Below are positions 44,467 through 54,306 of a stretch of 64,000 bases of DNA, piece by piece (position 1 is the stretch's first letter; each line of letters begins with the position of its first letter). Source of the DNA: PALSA-693 sp963780345 (GTDB taxonomy: Bacteria; Actinomycetota; Acidimicrobiia; Acidimicrobiales; Palsa-688). The translations under genes were made by a program, and so were the position numbers. Location of the stretch: positions 558,001 to 622,000 of the forward strand of contig CAWABU010000002.1 in the NCBI GenBank assembly GCA_963780345.1, given 5' to 3'. A model generated the notes under the pieces. That model was not told where the DNA came from, ran no database searches, and saw only the letters and a program-made list of their open reading frames with translations.

Positions 44467-45750
44467 TCAGATCCGACAGAGCTGCACGTGCTCTGCGGCG
44501 AGGACGTGCAGAGCTGCCGTGTCGAGGCGAGCAACCGAGATGGCTCCCTTCGTCGTCGCGGCCACGATCGCTCCGACGATCAGGTTGATGGTTCCAGAAA
44601 GGTTGGAAGGGCCGAGCAGGACGGTTTGGGACGAGGTGAGCGTAGAACCGAAAAGGATCATGTCGGCTCCCGCGTCGATAGCGGCGACCGCCGCCTCCGG
44701 AAGCTGGTAGCCAGCCTGGCTGATCGCTCCTGCCGAAAGGCTATCGGTGAGGACCAGCCCGGTGAAACCCAGTTCGTGTCGCAGTAGCCCGCTGATTACA
44801 GCGGGTGACAACGCTGCGGGGAGCCCCGTCAGTCCCGGGACGGAGGCGTTGGCGATCATGACCGCAGGGGCTCCGGCAGCGATCGCAGCCCGAAAGGGAA
44901 CAAGACCGCTGGTTTGCAGGGTCGCCAGGGGAAGGGTCGTTGCCGGTCCGTAGTCAGTGTTACCGGAGGCGCCTCCGAGGCCCGGAAAATGCTTCACCAC
45001 CGGCACCACTCCTCCGGCTTCGGTCCCGGACATGAAGGACACTCCGTAACGAGCGGCTGTGGTGGGCACAACGCTAAACGATCGCAGCCCGTCCGGGTCA
45101 GTGGCGCTCGGACCGGGCCTGGCGTCGAGGTCCAGGACAGGAGCAAGATTGACGTCAACTCCGAGCTGGCGCATTCCGGTCGCGACGCTCGTCGCCAGCG
45201 TTTCGACCTCCGCGGGAGTCATGGTTTGCGCCATGGTGCGGGGCCACGGCATCGTGGGCACCACCCCGGCAAGGCGCTGAACGCCGCCCCCCTCCTGGTC
45301 GGCCATGACCAGAGGTTCGAGGCCACTGCCGGCCGAAGAGAAACTGGCGTGCAACTTCGCCGCCAGGTCAGCAGGCGTGGGGGCGCCACCGAGGAAGAGG
45401 ATCCCGCCAACCCCCGCGGCGCTGGCGACCCGCATCGCGGCCGTATTGAAGTTGAGCACTGGCGCCACGACGAGTAGCGCGGCGCGACGGGCTAACGACC
45501 AGCCGCTGAGGACGCTCAGATTGGAGCAGCTCTGGGTGGTCGTGGACGATGAAGTGGTCGGCACGGCAATCCGAGCTGACGTTGGCGGCGACGTGGTCGA
45601 CACGGCAGCCGGCGGTGACTCGGCCGGCGCCGGTGTCGTGATGGCACCGGCACCCGGACTCCGGGCTGGCCGCGTTGTGCCGCACCCAGAAAGTGTCGAC
45701 GTCATCGTCAGCGCGAGGACTGCTGCTACGGCGGTCGCCCGGGATCCCAT
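44467..45750 (-). CDS. secreted GH3 beta-N-acetylhexosaminidase-like lipoprotein
   Basis: A 427-residue lipoprotein: signal peptide with lipobox LSGC near residue 22, a Pro/Thr/Ser-rich linker to about residue 75, then a GH3 barrel. It has PLVMADQEGGGVQRLAG, VDVNLAPVLDLDARPG, KHFPGLGGASGNTDYG and the probable nucleophile Asp in GLVLTDSLSAGA. The family cleaves N-acetylglucosamine from peptidoglycan turnover products or other glycans. Leu replaces the His of KHFPGHG, as in many actinobacterial members. ATG at 45750 is taken as start; a GTG 6 bases earlier is possible. Confidence 0.9.
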   Translation of the reverse strand: MGSRATAVAAVLALTMTSTLSGCGTTRPARSPGAGAITTPAPAESPPAAVSTTSPPTSARIAVPTTSSSTTTQSCSNLSVLSGWSLARRAALLVVAPVLNFNTAAMRVASAAGVGGILFLGGAPTPADLAAKLHASFSSAGSGLEPLVMADQEGGGVQRLAGVVPTMPWPRTMAQTMTPAEVETLATSVATGMRQLGVDVNLAPVLDLDARPGPSATDPDGLRSFSVVPTTAARYGVSFMSGTEAGGVVPVVKHFPGLGGASGNTDYGPATTLPLATLQTSGLVPFRAAIAAGAPAVMIANASVPGLTGLPAALSPAVISGLLRHELGFTGLVLTDSLSAGAISQAGYQLPEAAVAAIDAGADMILFGSTLTSSQTVLLGPSNLSGTINLIVGAIVAATTKGAISVARLDTAALHVLAAEHVQLCRI

Positions 45751-45892
45751 GATCACCGGCGCATGCTAGAAGCCACCAGCGCCGAAGTCCTGACGACGCC
45801 TACATGGGTCTAGGTCAGCCGTGCACCTGAAACGGTGCGGCGCGGTCAGTCCTGTCGACGAGAGGAGGTCTCTTCCGTCCTCGGGCTCCTCG

Positions 45893-46204
45893 TCACTGTC
45901 CAAGCCAGGCGGTAGTAACGCCGGGGATCTCGCCCAGGGGTCCAACGGCCAGGATGGTGGCGTCGTCGGGGTCCGCAACCCCACCGGTGTAGCCGCAGGT
46001 CAGGTAGCGACCGTCGTGCTGTCGTATGATCTCGACCCAGTTATTGGTACCGGGCCGGCTGGCGACGATCACCGTGGGTCCCCCCTCCCTCCGGTCGACA
46101 GCGGGGTATACACCTGCCTCGTTCAGGGCCGCGACCACGAGACCGAGCTCATCGGCGGCGGTGGGATAGACGGGGCCTTCATCGTGCCTGCTTGCCGGAC
46201 ACAT
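45893..46204 (-). CDS. small unrecognised protein
   Basis: A 103-residue frame with a good ribosome site (agaaaggaaa) before the ATG at 46204. It has an acidic N-terminus (MCPASRHDEGPVYPTA), a central block TVIVASRPGTNNWVEIIRQH and RYLTCGYTGG. The predicted secondary structure is mixed alpha/beta; there are no membrane helices. No family was recognised. It ends close to a possible hairpin (gacgagaggaggtc ... ctcctcgtc, 45857-45896). Confidence 0.6.
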   Translation of the reverse strand: MCPASRHDEGPVYPTAADELGLVVAALNEAGVYPAVDRREGGPTVIVASRPGTNNWVEIIRQHDGRYLTCGYTGGVADPDDATILAVGPLGEIPGVTTAWLGQ

Positions 46205-46953
46205 GACGTCGGTTTCCTTTCTCTGCGACCAGGTGCGATGGGGAGGGGGCGCCCCCACTGGGAATGACGCATCGCGTCATCGGCCCGGCGGCGACGGGTC
46301 CGACTCCCGGCACTGCAGACCCACCGCCTACCCGGTGACCTCGACTCATATGCACACGCTGCCTTCTCAATGGCCTTACCGCCCCTGTGTTCAGCGTTCC
46401 CTGCCATACCTACGAGTGCCGGGCCATAGGAGATTGGGCGTGGCGAGTGATGGGGCCCATCGTGAGACTGAGGGTGTCGTGCGCCACGCCAAAAGTCCGA
46501 TGAACTCGCCCTGCCCCGGTGCTACGCCCACCAGCGAGAGTGTCCGCAGCCGTTCCTCTTCGGCAAAGGGACCCGGAGTCCGCAGACGTCGACGACGCTG
46601 GCGAGTCCATCGGCGCGAAACGTGACGGAAGAGCTGACCGGGAAGAACCGGTCTCGGCGGCGACTGACCGACGACCCGGACGGGTCAGAATCCCCGGTAG
46701 AACCCGCTCGTTGGCGGTGCGAGCCGTTGGGTTCATTCACTCCCAGGGCCGATGGCAGCCGCCCTCACCCACCGCTTGTCCGCTGTTGGTCAGTTGACCC
46801 GCTGTCGAAGAGGAACGGAGGATCGCCGGTGAGGCCACGATGGCTTGCGCGACCAACGGTCTCTGGCTTCTACGCCCGCGGAGCCCGGGCGCTCGAAGTC
46901 TCCGTTCTTTACCAGCCGAGGTGACGACCTGGAGTCACTGCGACGAGCGGGGG
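46205..46953. other. long gap without a supported gene
   Basis: About 750 bases. Open frames exist on both strands but all are Arg/Ser/Pro-rich, poorly biased and have no ribosome sites or family similarity. No tRNA, clear terminator or long repeat was found. It may be decayed sequence or carry an undetected small RNA. Confidence 0.5.
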
Positions 46954-48021
46954 CTACCGCGCGCCATCCGGAAACCCCTCGTCACCCGGCTCGAGCTGGA
47001 CGCCGTAGGCATTAAGGGACATTGAGGTGGACCGGTACGAACTGGCGGTGAAGACCGCGCTCATTGCCCCGGCGAGTCCGTAGCGGTCGAGGATGGCGTC
47101 CCACGTGTCGTCCGACACCCTCGAGTCCTGGTGGAGATCGTCGGACACGCGCATCAGCACGGCGTCCTGGTCGGAAACAAGCGGCGCCGTTGGCCCGGTG
47201 GCTACCAGCCTGGGGTCTATGCCGTGGTCGCGGGCGTGTCCAACGCTACCGACATGCTTGGCCCACTCGTATTCTGCCTGGCAGTCCCAGCCAATACGCA
47301 AAATCAATGTCTCTCGGTCGTGGGGCGATAGAGGCGAGTTCGCGGTAATAAACGCGGCGCGCGGCCGACGCGCCTCGGCCATGACCGGGTGGCGAGCAAA
47401 AGTCCGTAAAACGGCGATGCCTTTGCCCTGGATCGGCTCGATACGCGCCCTGGTCAGCGCCGGCTGGCGGCGAGGGACGGGCGGGCGGTCCGCGGGCGGA
47501 AGAGCCCAGCTTGAGGAGGCCGGCGGGACGTCGAACGAGCGAGCCAAGCAGCACAGGAACGACGCGTGGGCGACCGTCTCGACGGCATCCATCACCCAGG
47601 TGACGCCGGCGTGGTCGCCGACGAGGTTCGACCAGGTCGAGTCGGTCACAGACGTGTTCAACACCAGCTCGTCAGCGAGTCGAAGCAACTGCTGGTCCGC
47701 CAGGTCACTCCGGTCACTCTGACCCACCAGACGCGCCATATCAGGGAATTCGGCACCTGCGAGGGCCGCCAGCCCGGCCCACACCGCGTCGCTTCTTTCC
47801 AGCCAGGCCGTTCGCAGGCTGAGGAGGTGACGGTCCCTAGGCGACAGCGACGACTCCTCGATGACGTAGCGGGTCATGGGCAGCACGGCCTCGACCATCT
47901 CGGGCACGTGCAGGAGAGTCGCGATAAGGGGGTCGACGGGGTCATCCGGGGCGAGTCGGGCCAGGACGTCCCTGTGGATGTCCTGCCACTCCTCCTCGGG
48001 CAGAGGACGCACGCGCGGCAT
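46954..48021 (-). CDS. double carboxymuconolactone-decarboxylase-like (AhpD fold) protein
   Basis: About 355 residues with two CMD-like domains. The first (1-175) has RDRHLLSLRTAWLERSDAVW, the second (185-355) has HDRETLILRIGWDCQAEYEWAKHV, the usual CMD core, with a single Cys in each position where AhpD has CxxC. Thus the peroxidase-type pair is lacking and another activity is likely. The ATG at 48021 is supported by the family start (MPRVRPLPEEEW); the open frame upstream to 48615 looks non-coding. Ribosome site is weak. Confidence 0.78.
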   Translation of the reverse strand: MPRVRPLPEEEWQDIHRDVLARLAPDDPVDPLIATLLHVPEMVEAVLPMTRYVIEESSLSPRDRHLLSLRTAWLERSDAVWAGLAALAGAEFPDMARLVGQSDRSDLADQQLLRLADELVLNTSVTDSTWSNLVGDHAGVTWVMDAVETVAHASFLCCLARSFDVPPASSSWALPPADRPPVPRRQPALTRARIEPIQGKGIAVLRTFARHPVMAEARRPRAAFITANSPLSPHDRETLILRIGWDCQAEYEWAKHVGSVGHARDHGIDPRLVATGPTAPLVSDQDAVLMRVSDDLHQDSRVSDDTWDAILDRYGLAGAMSAVFTASSYRSTSMSLNAYGVQLEPGDEGFPDGAR

Positions 48022-48808
48022 AGGCGAGTCTGTCGCAGAGATCCTGCAGCTGCACGGCAAATGCACTGAAACTGGTCCCGCCATCCTCATCCCTCGCCCT
48101 TTCGACTGGCGACGGGAGCCATTTGAAGGAGACGGCATCCCAGCGGGCGGCAGCAGCCTCCGGGGATGAGAGCGTTCCGCCATCGTGTCGCCGATGACAT
48201 TGAAAGGCGGCAGAGGTTCTCGACTCGTCGGTCGCACCGCCGGGCCGGAGGCGAAGGCGGGGCCCGCGTCATCGGTGCACTGTTGGAATAGGGGGCCGGT
48301 CCAGTCGTTGCATAACCGGCATGCCGCAGGCGGGTGACGGTCTCGGTTTGCTTCGCCTGCCGACAGTCGGAAGTACCCACCCGCGAGCCCGCGAAGACTG
48401 ACGCCCGACAAGCGGCAGAACCGGCCTTTTAAGCTCCTGACCGCGAGGACGAGGGGTCCCATTCGCCTGGAGGACCCGAGTCCGGTGTCAGCCCCCCGAA
48501 TCGAGTTCGCGGGAGACCTGGCGACACTGTTGCCCACGGCCTGATCGAGGTTGAGATGGCGGCCAAGTTCCGGTCGTGTCCCCCGCCAGGCGACACGACC
48601 GAGCTCCGGGCACATCGTTATGTAGAGCGCTGGACGAGCGGATCATTTTGTTCACTGGACATGTCGCCCGGTGTTGCTTTTCGTCCTGAGCCGTATCGAG
48701 GCATCGCCTTGGCCGCGATGGAGCGACAGGCCAAACCCAACACTTAGCCATGGTGGGATGTGGTGCACTCAATCGTTAGGCAAGCCGCCTACCAGGGGGG
48801 CCTTTGTG
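48022..48808. other. gene-poor gap beside the tRNA
   Basis: About 790 bases between the CMD-like gene and the 3' end of the tRNA-Thr gene. No frame here is convincing. As the sequence flanking the 3' side of a tRNA, it is where an integrated element's attachment site would be expected, but I could not find a repeat of the tRNA 3' end. Confidence 0.5.
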
Positions 48809-48881
48809 AGCCCGAGAGCGGAATCGAACCGCTGACCTACGCATTACGAGTGCGTTGCTCTGCCGGCTGAGCTACTCGGGC
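48809..48881 (-). tRNA. tRNA-Thr (CGT)
   Basis: On the minus strand the sequence folds as a full cloverleaf. Acceptor stem GCCCGAG/CTCGGGC (7 bp), D-arm GCTC...GAGC, anticodon stem ACGCA/TGCGT with loop CTCGTAA (anticodon CGT, decoding ACG), T-arm AGCGG-TTCGATT-CCGCT. CCA is not encoded. The 5' end is at 48881. A tyrosine integrase gene begins 86 bases away on its 5' side. Confidence 0.96.
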
Positions 48882-48966
48882 CTGAGCTGCTCTTTTATGC
48901 TTAACTCACCCGACGATAGCACCTCTTGGACATGCTTTTGGACGTATGCTCGGTTCGGAGGAGAAG

Positions 48967-50118
48967 ATGCGAGGCTCGCTCAGCGAATGGGGTGGTCCAG
49001 GCAGCGGCAAGTGGAAGTTGCGGGTGTACACCGGTCGGGACAGTCGCAACCGGCCGAGCTACCTGTCGCGCAATTTCACCGGTTCCCGGCGCCAAGCCGA
49101 GAGCGCGCTGAGCAAGCTCGTTGCCGACGTCGAGCGAAGGCAGGCGACCACCAACCATGGTGGCAGCGTACGCGACCTGCTCACCCGCTGGCTCGCCGAT
49201 ATCGAGCCCACCCACTCCCCCGGGACCATGCGCGAGCACCGGCGCAGCGTCGAGCGCAACATCCTCCCTGCCATCGGATCGGTACGCCTCGATCGACTCA
49301 CGGCCCGGCACCTTGACGACCTCTACCGGTCGCTGCTCGCCCGGGGGCTCTCCCCCGCCTCCGTCCGGCGTCATCACGCCATCCTCTCAGCGGCGCTCCG
49401 GCGGGCGGTGAAGTGGGATTGGCTGGCAAGCAACCCGGCGGACCGGGCTTCACCTCCGGGGATCAGACGTCACTCGACAACTACACCTTCGACCGAAGCC
49501 GTCCAGCACCTCGTCGTTGCCGCCCAGGAGGAGGACCCCCTACTCGCAGCTGCCATCGTGCTCGCAGCCGTGACGGGGGCTCGTCGAGGAGAACTGTGCG
49601 CTCTTCGCTGGTCGGACGTGGACTGGGGGCGCCGCACGCTCGCCGTGGCGCGATCCCTCACCGTCATCGGCCGACAAGCCAGCGAACGCCCAACGACGAC
49701 CCATCAACGAAGGGACGTCGCCATTGACGACACGCTCTGCGCCTTCATCGCTCAACGACAGGTCGAGCAGCGAGCCTACGCAGAGACGGTCGCCGTGGAA
49801 CTCGTCAAGGACCCGTATCTTCTGAGCCGCTCGTCGGACGGGGCCATGCCTTGCCTGCCCGACGGGCTCACGCACGCATACAGTCGACTCGCTACCAAGA
49901 TCGGCGTGGGCGGGCACTTCCACGAATTGCGGCATTACGCCGCCACGACATCCATAGCATCGAGAGCCGACGTAAATACCGTTGCCGGCAGACTTGGCCA
50001 CGCCGACCCATCGACGACGTTGCGCATATACGGGGACGCCCTCGAGGCCAGAGACCGCGAGCTAGCGGGCATGCTCGGGACGACCGTTCTCGAACCCGTG
50101 AACGGCATGGGCAGGTGA
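48967..50118 (+). CDS. tyrosine-type integrase
   Basis: A 383-residue phage-type site-specific recombinase. An N-terminal arm-binding part (MRGSLSEWGGPGSGKWKLRVY) is followed by a SAM-like core-binding domain and the catalytic domain. The catalytic residues are intact: Arg in TGARRGELCALRW, His-x-x-Arg in FHELRHY, His in GRLGHADPST and Tyr in LRIYGDAL. ATG at 48967 lies 5 bases after ggagg; an earlier ATG at 48946 is possible. It stands next to the tRNA-Thr gene, a common integration target. No excisionase or other phage genes follow, so the element appears reduced. Confidence 0.93.
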   Translation: MRGSLSEWGGPGSGKWKLRVYTGRDSRNRPSYLSRNFTGSRRQAESALSKLVADVERRQATTNHGGSVRDLLTRWLADIEPTHSPGTMREHRRSVERNILPAIGSVRLDRLTARHLDDLYRSLLARGLSPASVRRHHAILSAALRRAVKWDWLASNPADRASPPGIRRHSTTTPSTEAVQHLVVAAQEEDPLLAAAIVLAAVTGARRGELCALRWSDVDWGRRTLAVARSLTVIGRQASERPTTTHQRRDVAIDDTLCAFIAQRQVEQRAYAETVAVELVKDPYLLSRSSDGAMPCLPDGLTHAYSRLATKIGVGGHFHELRHYAATTSIASRADVNTVAGRLGHADPSTTLRIYGDALEARDRELAGMLGTTVLEPVNGMGR

Positions 50119-50256
50119 GGGCATGGCCAGTCCGACCAGGGCCCCGCTGCAGGCCAAAGGGGAAGCAGGGGTCATCATGGCATCGGTAACTCCGAAACGC
50201 CGGAGGAATTCAGGGCAGACGGGCCTCGGACCGGGTCGACGGCCGGGATGGTAGAG

Positions 50257-50760
50257 ATGGCAAACGGGTTCAATCCGCTGCCGCTCCGATCCGATGCGGA
50301 CTGCGGGCGGCCCCAGGCTAACCCATCGCCACCCCCCGGCGGTTCCCGATCGTCAACGTCTCGTTGATACGCCATGACCCTGCCTTTTCGGCACCGCGCC
50401 GGATGCCCAGGTGCCAACGTTGGGAGCCAGCGGCGCCATCGCCGCCGTCCTGGGCGCCTTTTTCGTTCTCTGTCCACGCGCCCGGGTCCGTACCTACATC
50501 TTTCCGGTCTTTCTGATCTGGATTCCGGCCTGGATCTTTCTCGGACTGTGGTTCTTGTACCAGCTCGTCGCAGCCAACTTCGGGCTATTCAACGCCACGG
50601 CCAACGAGGGAGGCGTGGCCTTCTTCGCCCACGTAGGTGGATTCGGCTTCGGCCTGCTGATAACAGCGATCCTGGTTCGGACCGACGAGTCGCACCCAGC
50701 AAGTCTCGGACTCGGTCACGTGGCCGCCTCGGTGCCGAGGAAGGCGCCGGCGCCTCGGGG
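50257..50760 (+). pseudogene. decayed rhomboid-family intramembrane protease
   Basis: A fragment with the rhomboid catalytic Ser motif (VPTLGASGAIAAVLG) and the His motif (VAFFAHVGGFGFGLLI) in one frame from 50378. The intervening helix TYIFPVFLIWIPAWIF is kept. The N-terminal half is missing. Just upstream, short out-of-frame bits (FNPLPLRSDAD from an ATG at 50257 and RRFPIVNVSLI) match the usual rhomboid start, so a large internal deletion with frameshifts is likely. The coordinates of the end are approximate. Confidence 0.7.
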
Positions 50761-50846
50761 CGGATTTCGCGGGCCGACGTTGAGCAGGCGCCACCGCCTA
50801 CTCTGCCTTCTTGGCCGTTCGTTTTACCTTGAGCAGAGGAGGCCGG

Positions 50847-51668
50847 ATGAAGCTCGAGACACTCAACGTGAGAGCCGAAGGAGCCGTTCTCTTCGTCGAA
50901 ATCAGTGCCCCTCCAATGAATCTTCTGGGACCTGAACTGGTCCGGGATCTCATCTCGCTCATCATCGATGCCGAGGCCGACGACAGTTGCGAGGTGCTGG
51001 TATTCACAAGCGCCGACCCCGACTATTTCATCTCCCATGTCGACGTAACCCGGATCAAGGAATATCGGGCCGAAGCGGCACGACTGACCGGCGAACCTTC
51101 GATCGCCTTGTTGTTCCGCCGCCTGAGCGCCAGCCGGCTCGTCAGTATCGCCCAGATCGAGGGCCGAGTGCGAGGAGCGGGCAGCGAGTTCGTGCTGGCG
51201 TGCGATATGCGCTTCGCCGCCAGGGAGTCCGCGATCTTCGCCCAGTTCGAGCCGGCGTTCGGCCAAGTACCCGGGGGCGGCGCCGTTCAACATCTGGCGC
51301 GGCTCATGGGCCGCGCCCGTGCCCTGGAAGTGATGTTGAGCGCGGAAGACTTCGACGCCGAGCTCGCGGAACGGTACGGTTGGATCAACCGGGCGCTGCC
51401 CGCAGGCACGCTCGGAGGGTTCGTCAGATCGCTCGCGCTCCGGATCGGAACCTTCCCGGCCGGCGCCCATGTCGCCGTCAAGGAGCGAGTCAACGCCGTC
51501 GCACTTGCACCGGAACGGGACTTCCGACGCGACTCAGAGCTGTTTGGCGACAGCTCGGCCAGACCCGAGGTACAACGGCGGCTCCGCACGGCCATGGAGC
51601 GAGGCTTTCAGACGCGCCATGGGGAACTCACCTTCGACCGGATACTCGGGGAGCCCGCTGACGGCTGA
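50847..51668 (+). CDS. enoyl-CoA hydratase/isomerase family protein
   Basis: A 273-residue crotonase-fold protein. ISAPPMNLLGPELVRDLISL opens the fold. IEGRVRGAGSEFVLACDMRFA holds the oxyanion-hole turn, and FEPAFGQVPGGGAVQHL covers the catalytic-Glu region. ATG at 50847 follows gaggaggccgg. Members hydrate enoyl-CoAs or act as isomerases or hydrolases on CoA esters, so the reaction is not fixed. It lies between two broken genes and may be the only working gene of this stretch. Confidence 0.87.
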   Translation: MKLETLNVRAEGAVLFVEISAPPMNLLGPELVRDLISLIIDAEADDSCEVLVFTSADPDYFISHVDVTRIKEYRAEAARLTGEPSIALLFRRLSASRLVSIAQIEGRVRGAGSEFVLACDMRFAARESAIFAQFEPAFGQVPGGGAVQHLARLMGRARALEVMLSAEDFDAELAERYGWINRALPAGTLGGFVRSLALRIGTFPAGAHVAVKERVNAVALAPERDFRRDSELFGDSSARPEVQRRLRTAMERGFQTRHGELTFDRILGEPADG

Positions 51669-51857
51669 TCCGAGAGTCGCGCCGCAGGACCGGCTGACGT
51701 CAATCGGCGTCTGCGACATTCGCCGGATGTGCTGTTCTGAGGGGTTCGGTCCGACAGGCAGAGCTCGTGAATCTCCGAGAGCGGTTGATTTGCACGCGCT
51801 CAGCGGCCGATCCCATAGCCTGTTTATCAGCCGCACGTGCGCAAGGGGAGGATCAGC

Positions 51858-52581
51858 GTGGCAGGCACCCAGCCGACAATCGAGCAACAGGCCGACACTG
51901 CCATCCATACGTTGTCCGCGGCTCTACCGGAAGCGGCGCTCGACGACCTGCGGCGCCGCATTCCAGCTACCCGCTCGCCGAAGGGGGAAGTCGTCAACGA
52001 CCGGTCACCGGACGGGCAACTGGCCGCCATGCAGGGGGTCTTGCACTATTGGGCGGACGAGTACGACCTGGGCCGGTTCCTGGAGAGGCTAAACGCCCTT
52101 CCCCAGTTCACAACCGAGGTCGACAGCGTGACATCCACTTCTTGCACCAGCACGAGGAAGCACCGCCGCTGATCATGGCGCACGACTGGCCCGGCTATGG
52201 CTTCTCCGCTATGCCCGCCGAGGTCGGCTGGGATCTGGGCCGGACCGCCCGAGCCTGGGCGGAGCTGATGCGCCGCCTGGACTACACCCGCTTCGTGGCA
52301 AAGGGCGGCGACGTCGGGGCCGGCGTCACTGACGCCATGGGGAGGCCTACGGACCGGACGCTCCGGCGGCGCAAAACCACACGGCGCCGGCCGCTGTCCC
52401 GGTCGGCTTCACCACGTTCCCCGGCGAGATCTGGAAGACCCCGCGGAGATGGGCCGAGACTGCCTACCCCACGCTCAATTACTTCCATCAGGCCGAGAGG
52501 GGGGGCCACTTCGCGGCCTGGGAAGAGCCGGAACTCTTCGCCGCCGAGCTGCGAGCCGCGTTCCAACCGACGCGTCGTTGA
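51858..52581 (+). pseudogene. broken epoxide hydrolase (EHN family)
   Basis: Three frames are needed. The N-terminal EHN domain reads LPEAALDDLRRRIPATRSPKG and NALPQFTTEVD from a GTG at 51858. One missing base near 52130 shifts to VDIHFLHQHEEAPPLIMAH, then DWPGYGFSAMPAEVGWDLG where two PG sites appear fused by deletion. The elbow GGDVGAGVTDAMG has Val for the usual Trp. From about 52345 another frame holds the C-terminus (VGFTTFPGEIWKTPR, HFAAWEEPELFAAEL) to the stop at 52579. Roughly 150 residues of the usual 390 are gone. Confidence 0.85.
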
Positions 52582-52615
52582 TTCCTGACCACGACAGGCA
52601 GAAGGAAGGGGAACC

Positions 52616-54239
52616 ATGAATTCACACCGCCCGCGGCGCCTCCGGCGAGCTGCGATAGTTGCGGCGTCGGCGGCCAGTTTCGGCGCAACCGTACTGGGCG
52701 TCGGCACCGCTGGCCCGGCGGCGTCCGCCGCGCCAGGCTCGGCCAACCCGGTCGTGCACGTTCATGGCGGCTTCGTCCGCGGGTCGGAAGCTGCCGGGGG
52801 TGGACTCGTTCCTGGGCTTGCCGTACGCCGCCCCGCCGACGGGGAACCTGCGGTGGCGCCCACCCGAGCCGCCGTCGGCCTGGTCTGGAGTCCGGGACGC
52901 CACGACCTTCGGTCCAAGCTGCCCGCAGGTACCCTTCCCACAAGACCCGTTCGCGCCGCCCGGCCCGATGAGCGAGGACTGCCTGTACCTCAACGTCTAT
53001 GGACCACCGGCACGCGGTGGCGATGAAGGCGGCCGTCCGGTGCTGGTGTGGATCCACGGCGGCGGCCTCGTCCAGGAAGGCGCCCGCAACTACGACGGCA
53101 CGAAGCTGGCCGCCGACGGCGTCGTCGTGGTCACGATCAACTACCGCCTCGGCGCTCTTGGGTTCCTGGCCCATCCGGCGCTCGCCTCGCGGCCGGGGGC
53201 CGCGGCCGGCAACTACGGCCTGATGGACCAGCAAGCGGCCCTGCGCTGGGTCCAGCGCAACATCGCCAGGTTCGGGGGCGACCCTCACAACGTGACCATC
53301 GCCGGCCAGTCCGCCGGAGGCCTGTCGGTGCTCGCCCAGATGGTCTCGCCCGGCGCCCGCGGGCTTTTCCAGCGAGCCGTCGTGCAAAGCGGGACGTTCG
53401 CTCTGACCCAGCAGCCGCTCGCCACGGCCGAGGCCGCCGGCGAGAAGTTCGCCGCTGACGTCGGGTGCCCGGACCAGACCGCGGCGTGCCTGCGCCGCCT
53501 ACCAGCCAGCGACCTGGTCAGCCCCACCGTCATCGAGATTCCCGGCGTCGTGGACGGACAGGTGCTCACCCAGTCGATCGGAACGGCCCTGGCTCGTGGC
53601 CAGTTCGCCCGGGTGCCGCTCGTCAACGGCATCACCCACGATGAGGAACTGCTCTTCGTCGACGGCCTCCAACTCACCGTGAGTCAAGGGACGGACGTGC
53701 CACTGGTAAAGCCACTGAGCTCCGCCACCTATCAGACCGACATCGCCGGGGCCCTCGGTGTAACAGACGCACGGGCTGCAGCGATCGCCGGCGAATACCC
53801 GCTCGGCGCCTACCCGGGGCCGGATGTGGCCTTCAGCACCTTGATCTCCGACGCCAGCTTCGCCTGCTCGGCCCTGCAAGTCGACCGCTGGACCGCGGCG
53901 CGTGCGCCGACCTACGCCTACCAGTTGAACGACGACCTGGCGCCAGTGAATATCCTTGGTTTCACCCTGGGCTTGGCGACGCACGGGGCAGAACTCCCCT
54001 ATCTCTTCGATCAGCCCAACCCCCCGTTCCCTGCCACGCTCACCGCTGACCAGGCGGCGCTCGCCGCCAGCATGCGCACCGACTGGGCCCGTTTCGCCCG
54101 CACCGGCAACCCGTCGTCGCGGGTGCTGCCCTGGCCGTCGTTCCACGGAGCCAGGGTGCTCTCGCTCGTGCCGTTGCACTCGCAGGTCACGACCAACTTC
54201 GCCACCGCGCACCACTGCTCATTCTGGGCCGCCGGCTGA
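52616..54239 (+). CDS. type-B carboxylesterase, frameshifted between signal and mature part
   Basis: A secreted esterase/lipase of the cholinesterase-like family. The ATG at 52616 (after aaggaagggg) gives a signal peptide (RRAAIVAASAASFGATVLG). From about 52785 the enzyme continues in another frame: VDSFLGLPYAAPPTGNLRW, SEDCLYLNVYGP, oxyanion WIHGGGLVQ, nucleophile GQSAGG, Glu in THDEELLF and His in ATHGAELPYLF. All catalytic residues are intact and the frame stays open to 54239. The shift could be a sequencing error or a recent mutation. Confidence 0.85.
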
Positions 54240-54306
54240 ACCACCGGACCGCATGACGAATATGACCGACAGAAGCCGCTACGCAGCTGTGACGCGGTGA
54301 CGCCGA

